Source of the DNA: Desulfarculaceae bacterium
Lineage (GTDB): Bacteria; Desulfobacterota; Desulfarculia; Desulfarculales; Desulfarculaceae
NCBI GenBank assembly: GCA_020444545.1
Contig: JAHLKT010000004.1
Span: 186,001 to 250,000 of the forward strand
DNA: 64,000 bases
Direction of reading: 5' to 3'
This document shows, piece after piece, positions 53,152 to 61,062 of the stretch. Position 1 is the stretch's first letter. Each line of letters starts with the position of its first letter. Under the pieces are notes generated by a model, which saw nothing but the letters and a program-made list of their open reading frames with translations, did not search any database and was not told the DNA's origin. The translations under genes were made by a program, and so were the position numbers.

Positions 53152-54480
53152 TTACTCCACGGTGAACAGCTTCTCGTCGAACTCGGGCTTGTCCTTGTAG
53201 CGCCGCATGTAGGCGGCGGGCATGGCGTCCATGTTGGCGAACAGGGCCGGGTCCACCATGATGCCCGCCTGTTGCAGGGCCTCGATGATCTGCTCCGGCT
53301 GGGGCGGACAGCCCTTCACCGGGATCATCTGTTTGATGTCCGGGTTGTCCTTATGCGCCTGATACATGCACTTGCCCAAGAGAACCGTCTTGTTGGCTCC
53401 GGGCCGGGGTTGCATGGCCTTGCCGGTGAGAACCTCCACATTGTCGAAGGGCTCGCCCTTCCAAGCCCCGACTATGCCCGCCAGCACGGTGCCGTTTATG
53501 CCGGAACAATAGGTGCACAGGGTGGAATCGTACTTGTAATAGCCCAGGCCCTGGATGCCCTTCTTCTCCAGCACTATGGGCATGGTGTCGCCCTCGGTGT
53601 AGGGGAAGGCCCAGCCGTGGGGCTTAATGTTCTCCTCCACCGGCTCGCCCAACACTTCCACGTCCGACAGGTCCAGGGGACGTCCCTCCCGTTCCAGGGC
53701 GCGTGTCAGGTAGGGCACCGTGTCCGGCGGATGGCCCAGGAGGGTGGAACCCACCTTGTCGGCCGAAAGCAGGTCCCAGGAGGCCACCAGCAGATCGCGG
53801 CGGTGCATGATGCCGTCAAAGCCGGGGCCATACTCCGAGGTGTAGGTGCCGTCGATCACCGTGAGCACCGGCGGCAGGGGCAGGGCCAGGCGCGAGACCC
53901 AGTTGTGCAGGTCCTTTTCCGGGTCCGCGTTGTGGCAGCGCTTGCGCGACTTCACGTCGATCAGGCCCTTCAAGTTCTTGAGCCCCAGGCTGACCATGGT
54001 CTGGGCGTGGGTCTTCATCACCGGCAGGCTCACCACCAGGTCGCCCTCCAGCACGTCGGCGTTGAAGCTCAGCTTCATGTCGTCGCCCAGGTCAACTTCC
54101 TTATAAGGCCTCGTGAAGGCGTCCAGCACCTTGACCCCGTAGCGCTGTTTAAGCTTGTTGTAGCCCAGGTACTCGAAGGCGTGGGCCGGGGTGGTGGTGT
54201 CCTTGTAGCGCCCCAGCACCATGCCTTCGATGATGGTGATGTCGTCCACCCCGCGCTCCTTGAGCAGGCGCACCATGTCGTGCACCAGGCGGCTGGTGGT
54301 CACCACTCCCCACTTGGGAAAAGGCGCGCTGGCAGTCCAAAAGACGATGTTGGGCTTGAGAAACACCTTGGCCCCGGTGGAGAGGCGCTCCAGACCGCCG
54401 CACAGCTCCAAGGCCCGGCGCACCGGCTCGTAGGCCTGGTCGTAGCGAACCAGGGAAACCGCGTATTTGCTCATGACCAT
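53152..54480 (-). CDS. DUF362 domain protein
   Basis: A 442-residue protein. The DUF362 signature VFLKPNIV and SLPVMKTHAQTMVSLGLKNLKGL is clear. Cysteines are grouped: CTYC near residue 320, GKC near 372 and KGC near 389, which could bind an Fe-S cluster. DUF362 proteins are uncharacterised redox-related proteins, often with ferredoxin domains. Here it is between a kinase-like gene and the hydroxyacyl-CoA dehydrogenase, so an electron-transfer or substrate role is likely. AAGGAGG is 8 bases before ATG 54480. Confidence 0.8.
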   Translation of the reverse strand: MVMSKYAVSLVRYDQAYEPVRRALELCGGLERLSTGAKVFLKPNIVFWTASAPFPKWGVVTTSRLVHDMVRLLKERGVDDITIIEGMVLGRYKDTTTPAHAFEYLGYNKLKQRYGVKVLDAFTRPYKEVDLGDDMKLSFNADVLEGDLVVSLPVMKTHAQTMVSLGLKNLKGLIDVKSRKRCHNADPEKDLHNWVSRLALPLPPVLTVIDGTYTSEYGPGFDGIMHRRDLLVASWDLLSADKVGSTLLGHPPDTVPYLTRALEREGRPLDLSDVEVLGEPVEENIKPHGWAFPYTEGDTMPIVLEKKGIQGLGYYKYDSTLCTYCSGINGTVLAGIVGAWKGEPFDNVEVLTGKAMQPRPGANKTVLLGKCMYQAHKDNPDIKQMIPVKGCPPQPEQIIEALQQAGIMVDPALFANMDAMPAAYMRRYKDKPEFDEKLFTVE

Positions 54481-54505
54481 GCTCCCGCCCTCCTTCTGGG
54501 GGGCA

Positions 54506-55573
54506 TTACAAAGAGGCGTTGTCCATCACCCGCTCGGCCTTGGCCAGCAGGGCGCGCACCGCGTGGGGCAGCCGCGCGAAGCGCTGGTCCTTGGTCTGGC
54601 CGTGATAAAAGCGGTAGTAGATCTGCTGGGCGATCACGGCCAGGCGGAAAAGGCCGAAGGTGTAGTAGAAGCCGATGTGGTCCATCACCCGCCCGGTCTT
54701 TTGGCTGTAATACTCCACCGCCTGGGCGCGGGTCAGGCTGCCGGGCAGATAGGTGAGCATGGCCGCGTTGGCCAGGAGCTCCGGCTCGTCGTCGGCCTGG
54801 GCCCAATAGGCCAGGGTGCAGGCCAGGTCCATGAGCGGATCGCCGATGGTGGCCATCTCCCAGTCCAGCACCCCGATGATCTTCAGAGGGTCGGCCGGGT
54901 CCAGCACCACGTTGTCCAGCTTGAAGTCGTTGTGGATCACCGTGCCCACCGCGTTGTCCGGAGGCAGGCCGGCCGACAGCCAGGCCATCACCGCCTCGCC
55001 GTCGGGCACGTCCGGAGTGCGCGCGTTCACGTAGCGTTTGCTCCAGCCCTCCACCTGCCGCCGCGCGTAGCCGGCCGGCTTGCCGAAGTCGCCCAGCCCG
55101 GCGGCCACGTAGTCCACCGCGTGCAACTCGGCCATCAGCTCCACCAGGCGCTCGGTGAGCCGGCGCATCTGGGCGGGCCCGAAGTTCAGTTCTGGCGGCA
55201 TCTCCTTGCGCAGGATGATGCCCGAGATGCGCTCCATGACGTAGAAGGGGCAGCCCATCACCGCCTCGTCCGAGCAATAGGCCAAGGGCCGGGGGCAATA
55301 GGGGAACACCGGGTGCAGGGCCGAGAGGATGCGATACTCCCGTCCCATGTCATGGGCGCTCTTGGCCTTGGTGCCGTGGGGCGGGCGGCGCAGCACCATC
55401 TGCTTTTCGCCCGCGCTGATCAGATATGTCAGATTGGAGTAGCCCGAGGGGAACTGGGCAATCTTCACCGCCCCGCACAAGCCGGGGATGCTCTCGCGCA
55501 GATAGGCCTCCACCCGGGCCGCGTCCAACTCTTCGCCCTGCCTGGTGGGGGCTGCCAGGTCCATCACGCTCAT
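54506..55573 (-). CDS. APH-family phosphotransferase (ACAD10/11 and LvaA-like)
   Basis: A 355-residue protein kinase-fold phosphotransferase of the aminoglycoside/choline kinase type. The Brenner motif is HNDFKLDN (214-221) and the metal Asp is in LDWEM (D237). The N-terminal PSGYSNLTYLI is the nucleotide loop. Members fused to or next to ACAD10/11 phosphorylate the 4-hydroxyl of 4-hydroxyacyl-CoA. The start ATG overlaps the tetR stop (ATGA). Confidence 0.85.
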   Translation of the reverse strand: MSVMDLAAPTRQGEELDAARVEAYLRESIPGLCGAVKIAQFPSGYSNLTYLISAGEKQMVLRRPPHGTKAKSAHDMGREYRILSALHPVFPYCPRPLAYCSDEAVMGCPFYVMERISGIILRKEMPPELNFGPAQMRRLTERLVELMAELHAVDYVAAGLGDFGKPAGYARRQVEGWSKRYVNARTPDVPDGEAVMAWLSAGLPPDNAVGTVIHNDFKLDNVVLDPADPLKIIGVLDWEMATIGDPLMDLACTLAYWAQADDEPELLANAAMLTYLPGSLTRAQAVEYYSQKTGRVMDHIGFYYTFGLFRLAVIAQQIYYRFYHGQTKDQRFARLPHAVRALLAKAERVMDNASL

Positions 55574-56277
55574 GCCGCCGCAACCTCCTCCGCCTCGCCG
55601 GCCCGGCACAAGCGCAGGGCCGCGTCCACCACAAAGGCGGCGTAACGGTCCACGCTTACCCGGCGCTTGGCGTATTTCCAGCGCTTGAGGTACCAGTCCT
55701 GCACCATGGCCTTGATCATTGCCGCGGCCAGGCCGGGGTCCACCTCGCCGAAGGCCCCCTGCTTGCGGCCCTTGCGGATGATGCCCGCGAAGAGCCGCTC
55801 GGTGACCTGCTCGCTCTCCTTGGCCCGCTCCTTCTCCCGCTCGCCCAGATGGCGTGCCTCCATGTAGGAGAAGAAGAACCAGGGCTGCATGGCCTCGCTC
55901 AGGAAAAGGTGGGCGCGTATGGCCGCGCCCAGCTGCCCGGCCGGCTCGGCCAGGGAGGCGAAGCTTTCCCGCAGGATGCGCCCGGTGAGGCGGCGTCCCG
56001 TGGCCTGGATCATCTGAAGCAGCTCGTCCTTGTTGCCCACGTAATCATAAAGCGCGCCCAGGGACAGGCCGCTGGCCTTGCTCAGGTCGCGCATGGTCAT
56101 TGCCTGGAAACCCTTCTGGTTGCTCACCCGGAGGGTGGCGTCGAAGATGCGCTCCAGGTTCTTCACCGCCAGGGCCTCTTTCTTGACCTTGATGGCCTGG
56201 CGGTTGGCGGCCAGCATCTCCTGGCAGAAGTCGCGGCGCGAAACCGCCACCGCGCGGCTGAACTCGGCGAAGTTCAT
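55570..56277 (-). CDS. TetR-family regulator of the acyl-CoA operons
   Basis: A 235-residue regulator. It has an N-terminal extension of about 38 residues before the HTH (KNLERIFDATLRVSNQKGFQAMTMRDLSKASGLSLGALYDYVGNKDELL). The C-terminal domain is helical. It probably binds acyl-CoA or an acid and controls the divergent promoters at 58.3 kb, where a TetR-type palindrome is found. Confidence 0.85.
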   Translation of the reverse strand: MNFAEFSRAVAVSRRDFCQEMLAANRQAIKVKKEALAVKNLERIFDATLRVSNQKGFQAMTMRDLSKASGLSLGALYDYVGNKDELLQMIQATGRRLTGRILRESFASLAEPAGQLGAAIRAHLFLSEAMQPWFFFSYMEARHLGEREKERAKESEQVTERLFAGIIRKGRKQGAFGEVDPGLAAAMIKAMVQDWYLKRWKYAKRRVSVDRYAAFVVDAALRLCRAGEAEEVAAA

Positions 56278-57482
56278 CGCAGGCCGTGCTCCGCCGCGTA
56301 CTCCTTGAGGATGCGCTTGGCCACCGAGATCTTGTGCACCTCGTCAACTCCGTCGTAGATGCGCGCCGAGCGCTCGCCCCGGTAGAAGCTGGCCAGAACG
56401 GTGTCGTCGGTGACCCCCAGGCCGCCGTGCACCTGCACTGCCCGGTCCAGCACCCGCTGCATAACCCCTGCGGTGTAGAACTTGATCAAGGAGATGTCCT
56501 GGCGGGCCTCTTTCTGGCCCTGGGTCTCGATGCGCCAGGCGCAGTTTAGCACCATCAGGCGGGCGGCGCGTATCTCGGCCGCGCTCTCGGCGATCCAGGC
56601 GCGGATGATCTGCTGGTCGGCCAGGGTCTTGCCCGGAGCGATATCCCGGGTCAGGGCGCGCTCGCAGATCATGTCCAGGGCCCGGTTGCTGATGCCGATC
56701 CAACGCATGCAGTGGTGGATGCGCCCCGGCCCCAGGCGCTCCTGGGCGATGACGAAACCGTGGCCTTCGGGCCCCAGCAGGTTGGCCTTGGGCACCCGGC
56801 AGCTTTGGTAAAGAATCTCGCCGTGGCTGTGCCAGCCCGATCCGGCATGGCCCATCACCGGGATGTTGCGCACCAGGTTGAAGCCGGGCGTGTCGGTGGG
56901 CACGATGATCATGGAGGCCTGGAGATGAGGCGGGGCCTCGGGGTTGGTCACCGCCATGACGATGGCGAAGGACGCGCCGTCGGCCGAGGAGGTGAACCAC
57001 TTGTGCCCATTGATCACGTAGTCGTCGCCGTCGGCTACGGCGGTGGTGTCCAATAGCACCGGGTTGGAGCCGGGCTGGTCGGGCTCGGTCATGGAGAAGC
57101 AGGAGCGGGTCTGTCCGGCGACCAGCGGGGCCAGAAAACGCTCCTTCTGCTCCGGAGTGCCGTACTTGATGAGAATCTCGATGTTGCCCGCGTCCGGCGC
57201 CTGGCACCCGAACACGTAGACCCCGGTGGGGGTGCGGGCCAGGGCCTCGCAGACCAGGCCGTACTCCACCAGGTCCAGTCCCATGCCGCCGTACTCCTTG
57301 GGGTGCAGAGGGCTCCACAGCTCCATGCGCTTGACCATCTCTCGTTTCTCGGCCAGCACCGGCTCCAGCTCCTCCCAGGGGCGGTGGATGAAGTCCTGCT
57401 CCAGGGGCACCAGCTCCTTTTCCACGAACTCGTTGATGAGCTCCAGGATGGTCTGCATTTTGGGCGATACGGCGAAATCCAT
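56274..57482 (-). CDS. Acyl-CoA dehydrogenase (ACAD10/11-like)
   Basis: A 402-residue dehydrogenase. FAD segments are FSMTEPDQPGSNPV and HKWFTSSADGA. The C-terminal segment is IYDGVDEVHKISVAKRIL. D377 replaces the usual catalytic Glu of IYEG; ACAD10/11-type enzymes also have Asp there. It overlaps tetR by 4 bases. With the upstream kinase gene it may convert 4-phosphoacyl-CoA to enoyl-CoA. Confidence 0.88.
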   Translation of the reverse strand: MDFAVSPKMQTILELINEFVEKELVPLEQDFIHRPWEELEPVLAEKREMVKRMELWSPLHPKEYGGMGLDLVEYGLVCEALARTPTGVYVFGCQAPDAGNIEILIKYGTPEQKERFLAPLVAGQTRSCFSMTEPDQPGSNPVLLDTTAVADGDDYVINGHKWFTSSADGASFAIVMAVTNPEAPPHLQASMIIVPTDTPGFNLVRNIPVMGHAGSGWHSHGEILYQSCRVPKANLLGPEGHGFVIAQERLGPGRIHHCMRWIGISNRALDMICERALTRDIAPGKTLADQQIIRAWIAESAAEIRAARLMVLNCAWRIETQGQKEARQDISLIKFYTAGVMQRVLDRAVQVHGGLGVTDDTVLASFYRGERSARIYDGVDEVHKISVAKRILKEYAAEHGLR

Positions 57483-57511
57483 TGCTTGCTTACCTCCCCA
57501 TGGGGTGTTGG

Positions 57512-58210
57512 TCAGCGATAGGTGACCATCTCCGCCCGGCCCTGGGTCTCCAGATGCATGGTGGAGTTGAATTCAGCCAGGGAGAACTCCTCGCGGTTGT
57601 ACATGAAGCTTGAGAGCGAGGCGTTCTTGATCACGTAGGTCAGCTTAAGGGCTACCCCGTGCTCCAGGTTCAGGGCGCGCTGCATGATGGCCGAGATGGG
57701 CCCGCCCGAAGTGAACAGCACCACCTTCTTGCCCCGCCCGTTGGCCGCGCACACCCGCTCCACCGCCCGGCCCACCCGGCCCAGAAACAGTTCCCAGGTC
57801 TCGGGCAGTCCCTGGTCGTATTGGCCGGTGATCCAGCGGTGCATGGCTGCGTCGTAGATGGTCTGAAAGGCGCGGCGATCGCTGAACATCGTGGCCACTG
57901 CCCGGTCCACGGCCGGGTTCTCGCGGCGCAGCTCCGGCAGCAGGGCCTTGATGATGGGGCCGGAGGCGAACTCGTTGAACTCGGGCATTATCTCCAGGAC
58001 GGGCGGGGACTCCAGGCTCTCCAGCACCGCCTGGGCGGTGTCCCGCTGACGGGCCATGTCGCCCGAGTAGGCCGCGTCGAAGGAGAGCCCCAGCCCGGCC
58101 AGGTGCTCCCCGGTCAGGCGGGCCTGCGCCTGGCCCAGCTCGGACAGGCGGTCGTAGTTTTCCTGGCCAAAGGAGGCCTGGCCGTGGCGCATGACGTAAA
58201 AGAGGCTCAT
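57512..58210 (-). CDS. Histidine phosphatase superfamily protein lacking the second His
   Basis: A 232-residue protein. The phosphate-accepting motif MRHGQAS (H9) is intact. At the position of the second catalytic His, where family members have SHGG, this protein has FTSGG (S168). It may be a variant phosphatase or a binding protein. First gene of the minus-strand operon, so it is expressed with the kinase and dehydrogenase. Confidence 0.75.
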   Translation of the reverse strand: MSLFYVMRHGQASFGQENYDRLSELGQAQARLTGEHLAGLGLSFDAAYSGDMARQRDTAQAVLESLESPPVLEIMPEFNEFASGPIIKALLPELRRENPAVDRAVATMFSDRRAFQTIYDAAMHRWITGQYDQGLPETWELFLGRVGRAVERVCAANGRGKKVVLFTSGGPISAIMQRALNLEHGVALKLTYVIKNASLSSFMYNREEFSLAEFNSTMHLETQGRAEMVTYR

Positions 58211-58265
58211 GCCGAGCGCGCTCCCCGCCGCCCCATTCGGGCGGGCCGTGATGGATGATGGGCCC

Positions 58266-58294
58266 ATTGTGCACCCGGCCACGGGGCATGGCAA
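58266..58294 (-). promoter_or_regulatory. Minus-strand promoter of the phosphatase-ACAD-tetR-kinase operon
   Basis: On the minus strand, TTGCCA (58294-58289) and CACAAT (58271-58266) are 17 bases apart. Confidence 0.6.
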
Positions 58295-58302
58295 GTTATT
58301 TC

Positions 58303-58318
58303 CGAACGAATGTTCGTT
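58303..58318. promoter_or_regulatory. TetR-type operator between divergent promoters
   Basis: CGAAC (58303-58307) and GTTCG (58312-58316) flank GAAT; an overlapping repeat AACGAA/TTCGTT spans 58305-58318. It lies 8 bases from the minus -35 and 5 bases from the plus -35, so one bound dimer could block both promoters. Confidence 0.7.
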
Positions 58319-58323
58319 TTTTC

Positions 58324-58352
58324 TTGTGACCTTCCGCAAGCTGGTCTACACT
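58324..58352 (+). promoter_or_regulatory. Plus-strand promoter of the EtfBA operon
   Basis: TTGTGA (58324-58329) and TACACT (58347-58352) are 17 bases apart, 40 bases before etfB. Confidence 0.6.
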
Positions 58353-58391
58353 TTTCCCCAGACGGCCGGGTTTGGCCGCGAGGGGAGAGCC

Positions 58392-59156
58392 ATGCGCGTC
58401 CTGTGCCTGCTCAAGCAAGTCTGCGAACCGGAGAGCCTCTTTGACCTGCAAGAGGGCCGCCCGGTGTTGCGCCCGCCCGCGCGCTGGAAGATGAGTTCCT
58501 ACGACGAGTACGCCCTGGAGGCCGCCCTGGCCCTCAAGGACGCCCGGCCCGACACGGAAGTGACGGCCCTCTCCCTGGGCCCGGCCCGCTGCGAGGCCGT
58601 GCTGGAGCGGGCCCTGGGCATGGGCGCGGACCGGGCGGTGCGCCTGGACGACCTGGACGAAACCATTGCCCGCCCCCTGGCCGTGGCCTCGGCCGTGGCC
58701 GCCTGGGCCGAGGGCCAAGGCTTCGATCTGATCCTGGCCGGGGTCATGTCCGACGACGCCATGCAAGGCGCGGTGGGGCCCATGCTGGCCGAGCTGCTGG
58801 GCCTGCCGCTGGCCACCGGCGCGGTGGAGCTGGCCCTGGCCGAGGACGCCAAGTCGCTGACCGCGCAGCGGGAGATGGAGGGCGGCCGCCGCCAGGAGGT
58901 AACGCTCCCCCTGCCCGCCCTGGCAACCATCAACTCCGGCCCCGCCCGCCCGCGCTACCCTACCCTGTCCAAGCTACTCAAAGCCAAAGAGACCGCGCCG
59001 CTGGTAATCGACCCTACCGCCCCGGCCCCGCCCCTGGAAGCGGTGCGTGAATATCGTCTGCCGGTAAAGACCCGGGCAGGCCTGATGCTCTCCGGCGACA
59101 TTCAGGCCAAGGCGTCCCGACTGTTGGACCTGCTGCGCGAAAGGGCCCTGCTGTGA
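58392..59156 (+). CDS. etfB: Electron transfer flavoprotein beta subunit
   Basis: A 254-residue EtfB. It has the opening VLCLLKQV, the DEYALEAALALKD helix, ALSLGPARCEAVLERALGMGADRAVRL, and the C-terminal PTLSKLLKAKE that binds acyl-CoA dehydrogenases. GGGGAGAGCC precedes ATG 58392. It overlaps etfA by GTGA. Confidence 0.92.
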   Translation: MRVLCLLKQVCEPESLFDLQEGRPVLRPPARWKMSSYDEYALEAALALKDARPDTEVTALSLGPARCEAVLERALGMGADRAVRLDDLDETIARPLAVASAVAAWAEGQGFDLILAGVMSDDAMQGAVGPMLAELLGLPLATGAVELALAEDAKSLTAQREMEGGRRQEVTLPLPALATINSGPARPRYPTLSKLLKAKETAPLVIDPTAPAPPLEAVREYRLPVKTRAGLMLSGDIQAKASRLLDLLRERALL

Positions 59157-60151
59157 GCCTGGCGGGCAAGCCCCTGGTGGTGGCCGTGGCCGAGCACGGC
59201 CCCGAGGGCCTGGCCCCGGTCAGCCTGGAGCTGGCTGCCTGCGCCCGCGAGCTGGCCCAAGCCCTGGGCGGCGAGGCCCGCCTCCTGGTGCTGGGCGATG
59301 GCGTGGAGCCCTTAGCCAGCGAGGCCGCCCGCCTCAGCGGCCTGACCGTGACCGGCCTTGAGGTGCCGGGGCTAACCGAATTCTCCGGCGAGGCCTACCG
59401 CGCCTTGCTGGCCGAGCTGCTGCCCGCCTGGTCCCCGGCCATGGTGTTGGCCGCCCACACCACCAGCGGCCTGGACTGGGCCCCCGGCCTGGCAATGCGT
59501 TTAGGCGTGGCCTTGGTCAGCGGAGTCGAGGCCATCGAGCATGGCGAGAGCGGCCCCCTCTTCCGCCGCGCCGCCTGGCATGGCAAGCTCAGCGAGTTGG
59601 TGGAGGCGCAAGCCGAACCCCTGGTACTCACGGTGCAGCCCGGCTCCTTCCCTGCGCTGCCGCCGGCCGAAACGCCCGGCTCGGTAGAGGTGCTAACCCG
59701 CGAGTTGCCGCCCTGCCGCGCGCGGGTGCGGCCGGGGCAGGCCCCGCTGGAGCGCGACGCGGCCCTGGGCGCGGCCTCGGTGGTGGTGGCCGCCGGGCGC
59801 GGGGTGGGCAAGCCGGAAAACCTGGAGCCCCTGCGCCGCCTGAGCGCCCTGTTCTCCAACGCCGCCCTGGCCGGTTCGCGGCCGGTGTGCGACCTAGGCT
59901 GGCTGGGCTACGCCAGGCAGGTGGGCCTTACCGGAGCCACGGTAAGCCCCCGCCTATACCTGGCCTGCGGCATCTCCGGGGCGCGGCAGCATACCGTGGG
60001 CATGCAAGGTTCGGGCTACATCGTGGCCATCAACAACGACCCCAACGCGGCCATTTTCAACCTGGCCGACGTGGGGGTGGTGGAGGATTTGAACGCCTTT
60101 ATCCCCGCCCTGTTGGAGCTGGCCGGGGCCGGGCCGGGCCGGGAGGGCTGA
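59153..60151 (+). CDS. etfA: Electron transfer flavoprotein alpha subunit
   Basis: A 332-residue EtfA with the FAD-binding C-terminal half: AAGRGVGKPENLEPL, then LYLACGISGARQHTVGMQGSGYIVAINNDPNAAIF, ending DLNAFIPAL. It takes electrons from the acyl-CoA dehydrogenases and passes them to a quinone reductase or to the downstream OYE-type enzyme. GTG 59153 overlaps etfB. Confidence 0.93.
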   Translation: MSLAGKPLVVAVAEHGPEGLAPVSLELAACARELAQALGGEARLLVLGDGVEPLASEAARLSGLTVTGLEVPGLTEFSGEAYRALLAELLPAWSPAMVLAAHTTSGLDWAPGLAMRLGVALVSGVEAIEHGESGPLFRRAAWHGKLSELVEAQAEPLVLTVQPGSFPALPPAETPGSVEVLTRELPPCRARVRPGQAPLERDAALGAASVVVAAGRGVGKPENLEPLRRLSALFSNAALAGSRPVCDLGWLGYARQVGLTGATVSPRLYLACGISGARQHTVGMQGSGYIVAINNDPNAAIFNLADVGVVEDLNAFIPALLELAGAGPGREG

Positions 60152-60248
60152 ACCCACGCCCGCGCGCGGCGATTGCCTCTTGGGCCGCAATGCCGTATAT
60201 GAAGGCTGAGTGGGGGTAGTGCCCAAACCGCTGACAAGGATGCGCACC

Positions 60249-61019
60249 ATGGAACTGCTATACGAAAAGAAAGAGCACATCGCGCTCTTTACGCTTAATC
60301 GGCCCGAGGCCTTCAACGCCATGAGCCCGGACCTGTTCCGGCAGATGCACGACGCCTGCGAGGACTTCGCCCAGGACCCCCAGCTGTGGGTGGGCGTGTT
60401 CACCGGGGCCGGGGAAAAGGCCTTCTGCGCCGGGGCGGACGTTAAAACCTGGCTGCCCTTTGTAAAGGAATGCCGCGAGCGCCCCTGGCTCATGCCCACC
60501 ACTCCCCTTCGGGGCATGGAGCTGGACAAGCCGCTGATCGCGGCCATCAACGGCGTGGCCCTGGGCGGCGGCCTGGAGCTGGCCCTGGCCTGCGACCTGC
60601 GTATCGCCTCCGAGAAAGCCCGTTTCGCCTTCCCCGAGGCGCGCCTGGGCATCCTGCCCCGCCTGGGCGGCACGGTGCGCCTGCCCCGCCTGGTGGGCAG
60701 CGCCAAGGCCGCCGAGCTGATGTTCACCGGCCGGCGCATCGCAGCGGCCGAGGCCCTGGACATGGGCCTGGTCAACCGGGTGGTGCCCCAGGAAGACGTC
60801 CTGACCTCCGCCCTGGAGCTGGCCGGCGAGATCTGCCAGTGCGCCCCCCTGGCGGTGCAGGCCATCAAGAAGAGCCTGCGCCGGGGCGTGGGCATGTCCA
60901 TTGAGGAAGCCCTGTGGTGCGAGAACGCCCTGGGCATGCCCCTGTACGACACCGAGGACTACGAAGAGGGCCGCAAGGCCTTTGCCGAAAAGCGGCCCCC
61001 GGCGTTCCAGGCCAAGTAG
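60249..61019 (+). CDS. Enoyl-CoA hydratase/isomerase (crotonase)
   Basis: A 256-residue crotonase. GGGLELALACDLRIA gives E110 and PEARLGILPRLGGT gives E130, both catalytic glutamates. The oxyanion loop AFCAGADVKTW is present. AAGGA is 8 bases before ATG 60249. Confidence 0.92.
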   Translation: MELLYEKKEHIALFTLNRPEAFNAMSPDLFRQMHDACEDFAQDPQLWVGVFTGAGEKAFCAGADVKTWLPFVKECRERPWLMPTTPLRGMELDKPLIAAINGVALGGGLELALACDLRIASEKARFAFPEARLGILPRLGGTVRLPRLVGSAKAAELMFTGRRIAAAEALDMGLVNRVVPQEDVLTSALELAGEICQCAPLAVQAIKKSLRRGVGMSIEEALWCENALGMPLYDTEDYEEGRKAFAEKRPPAFQAK

Positions 61020-61062
61020 GCCGGTCCGCCCGGCCCTCACCCCGCTGCCAGGAAGCACGAAC

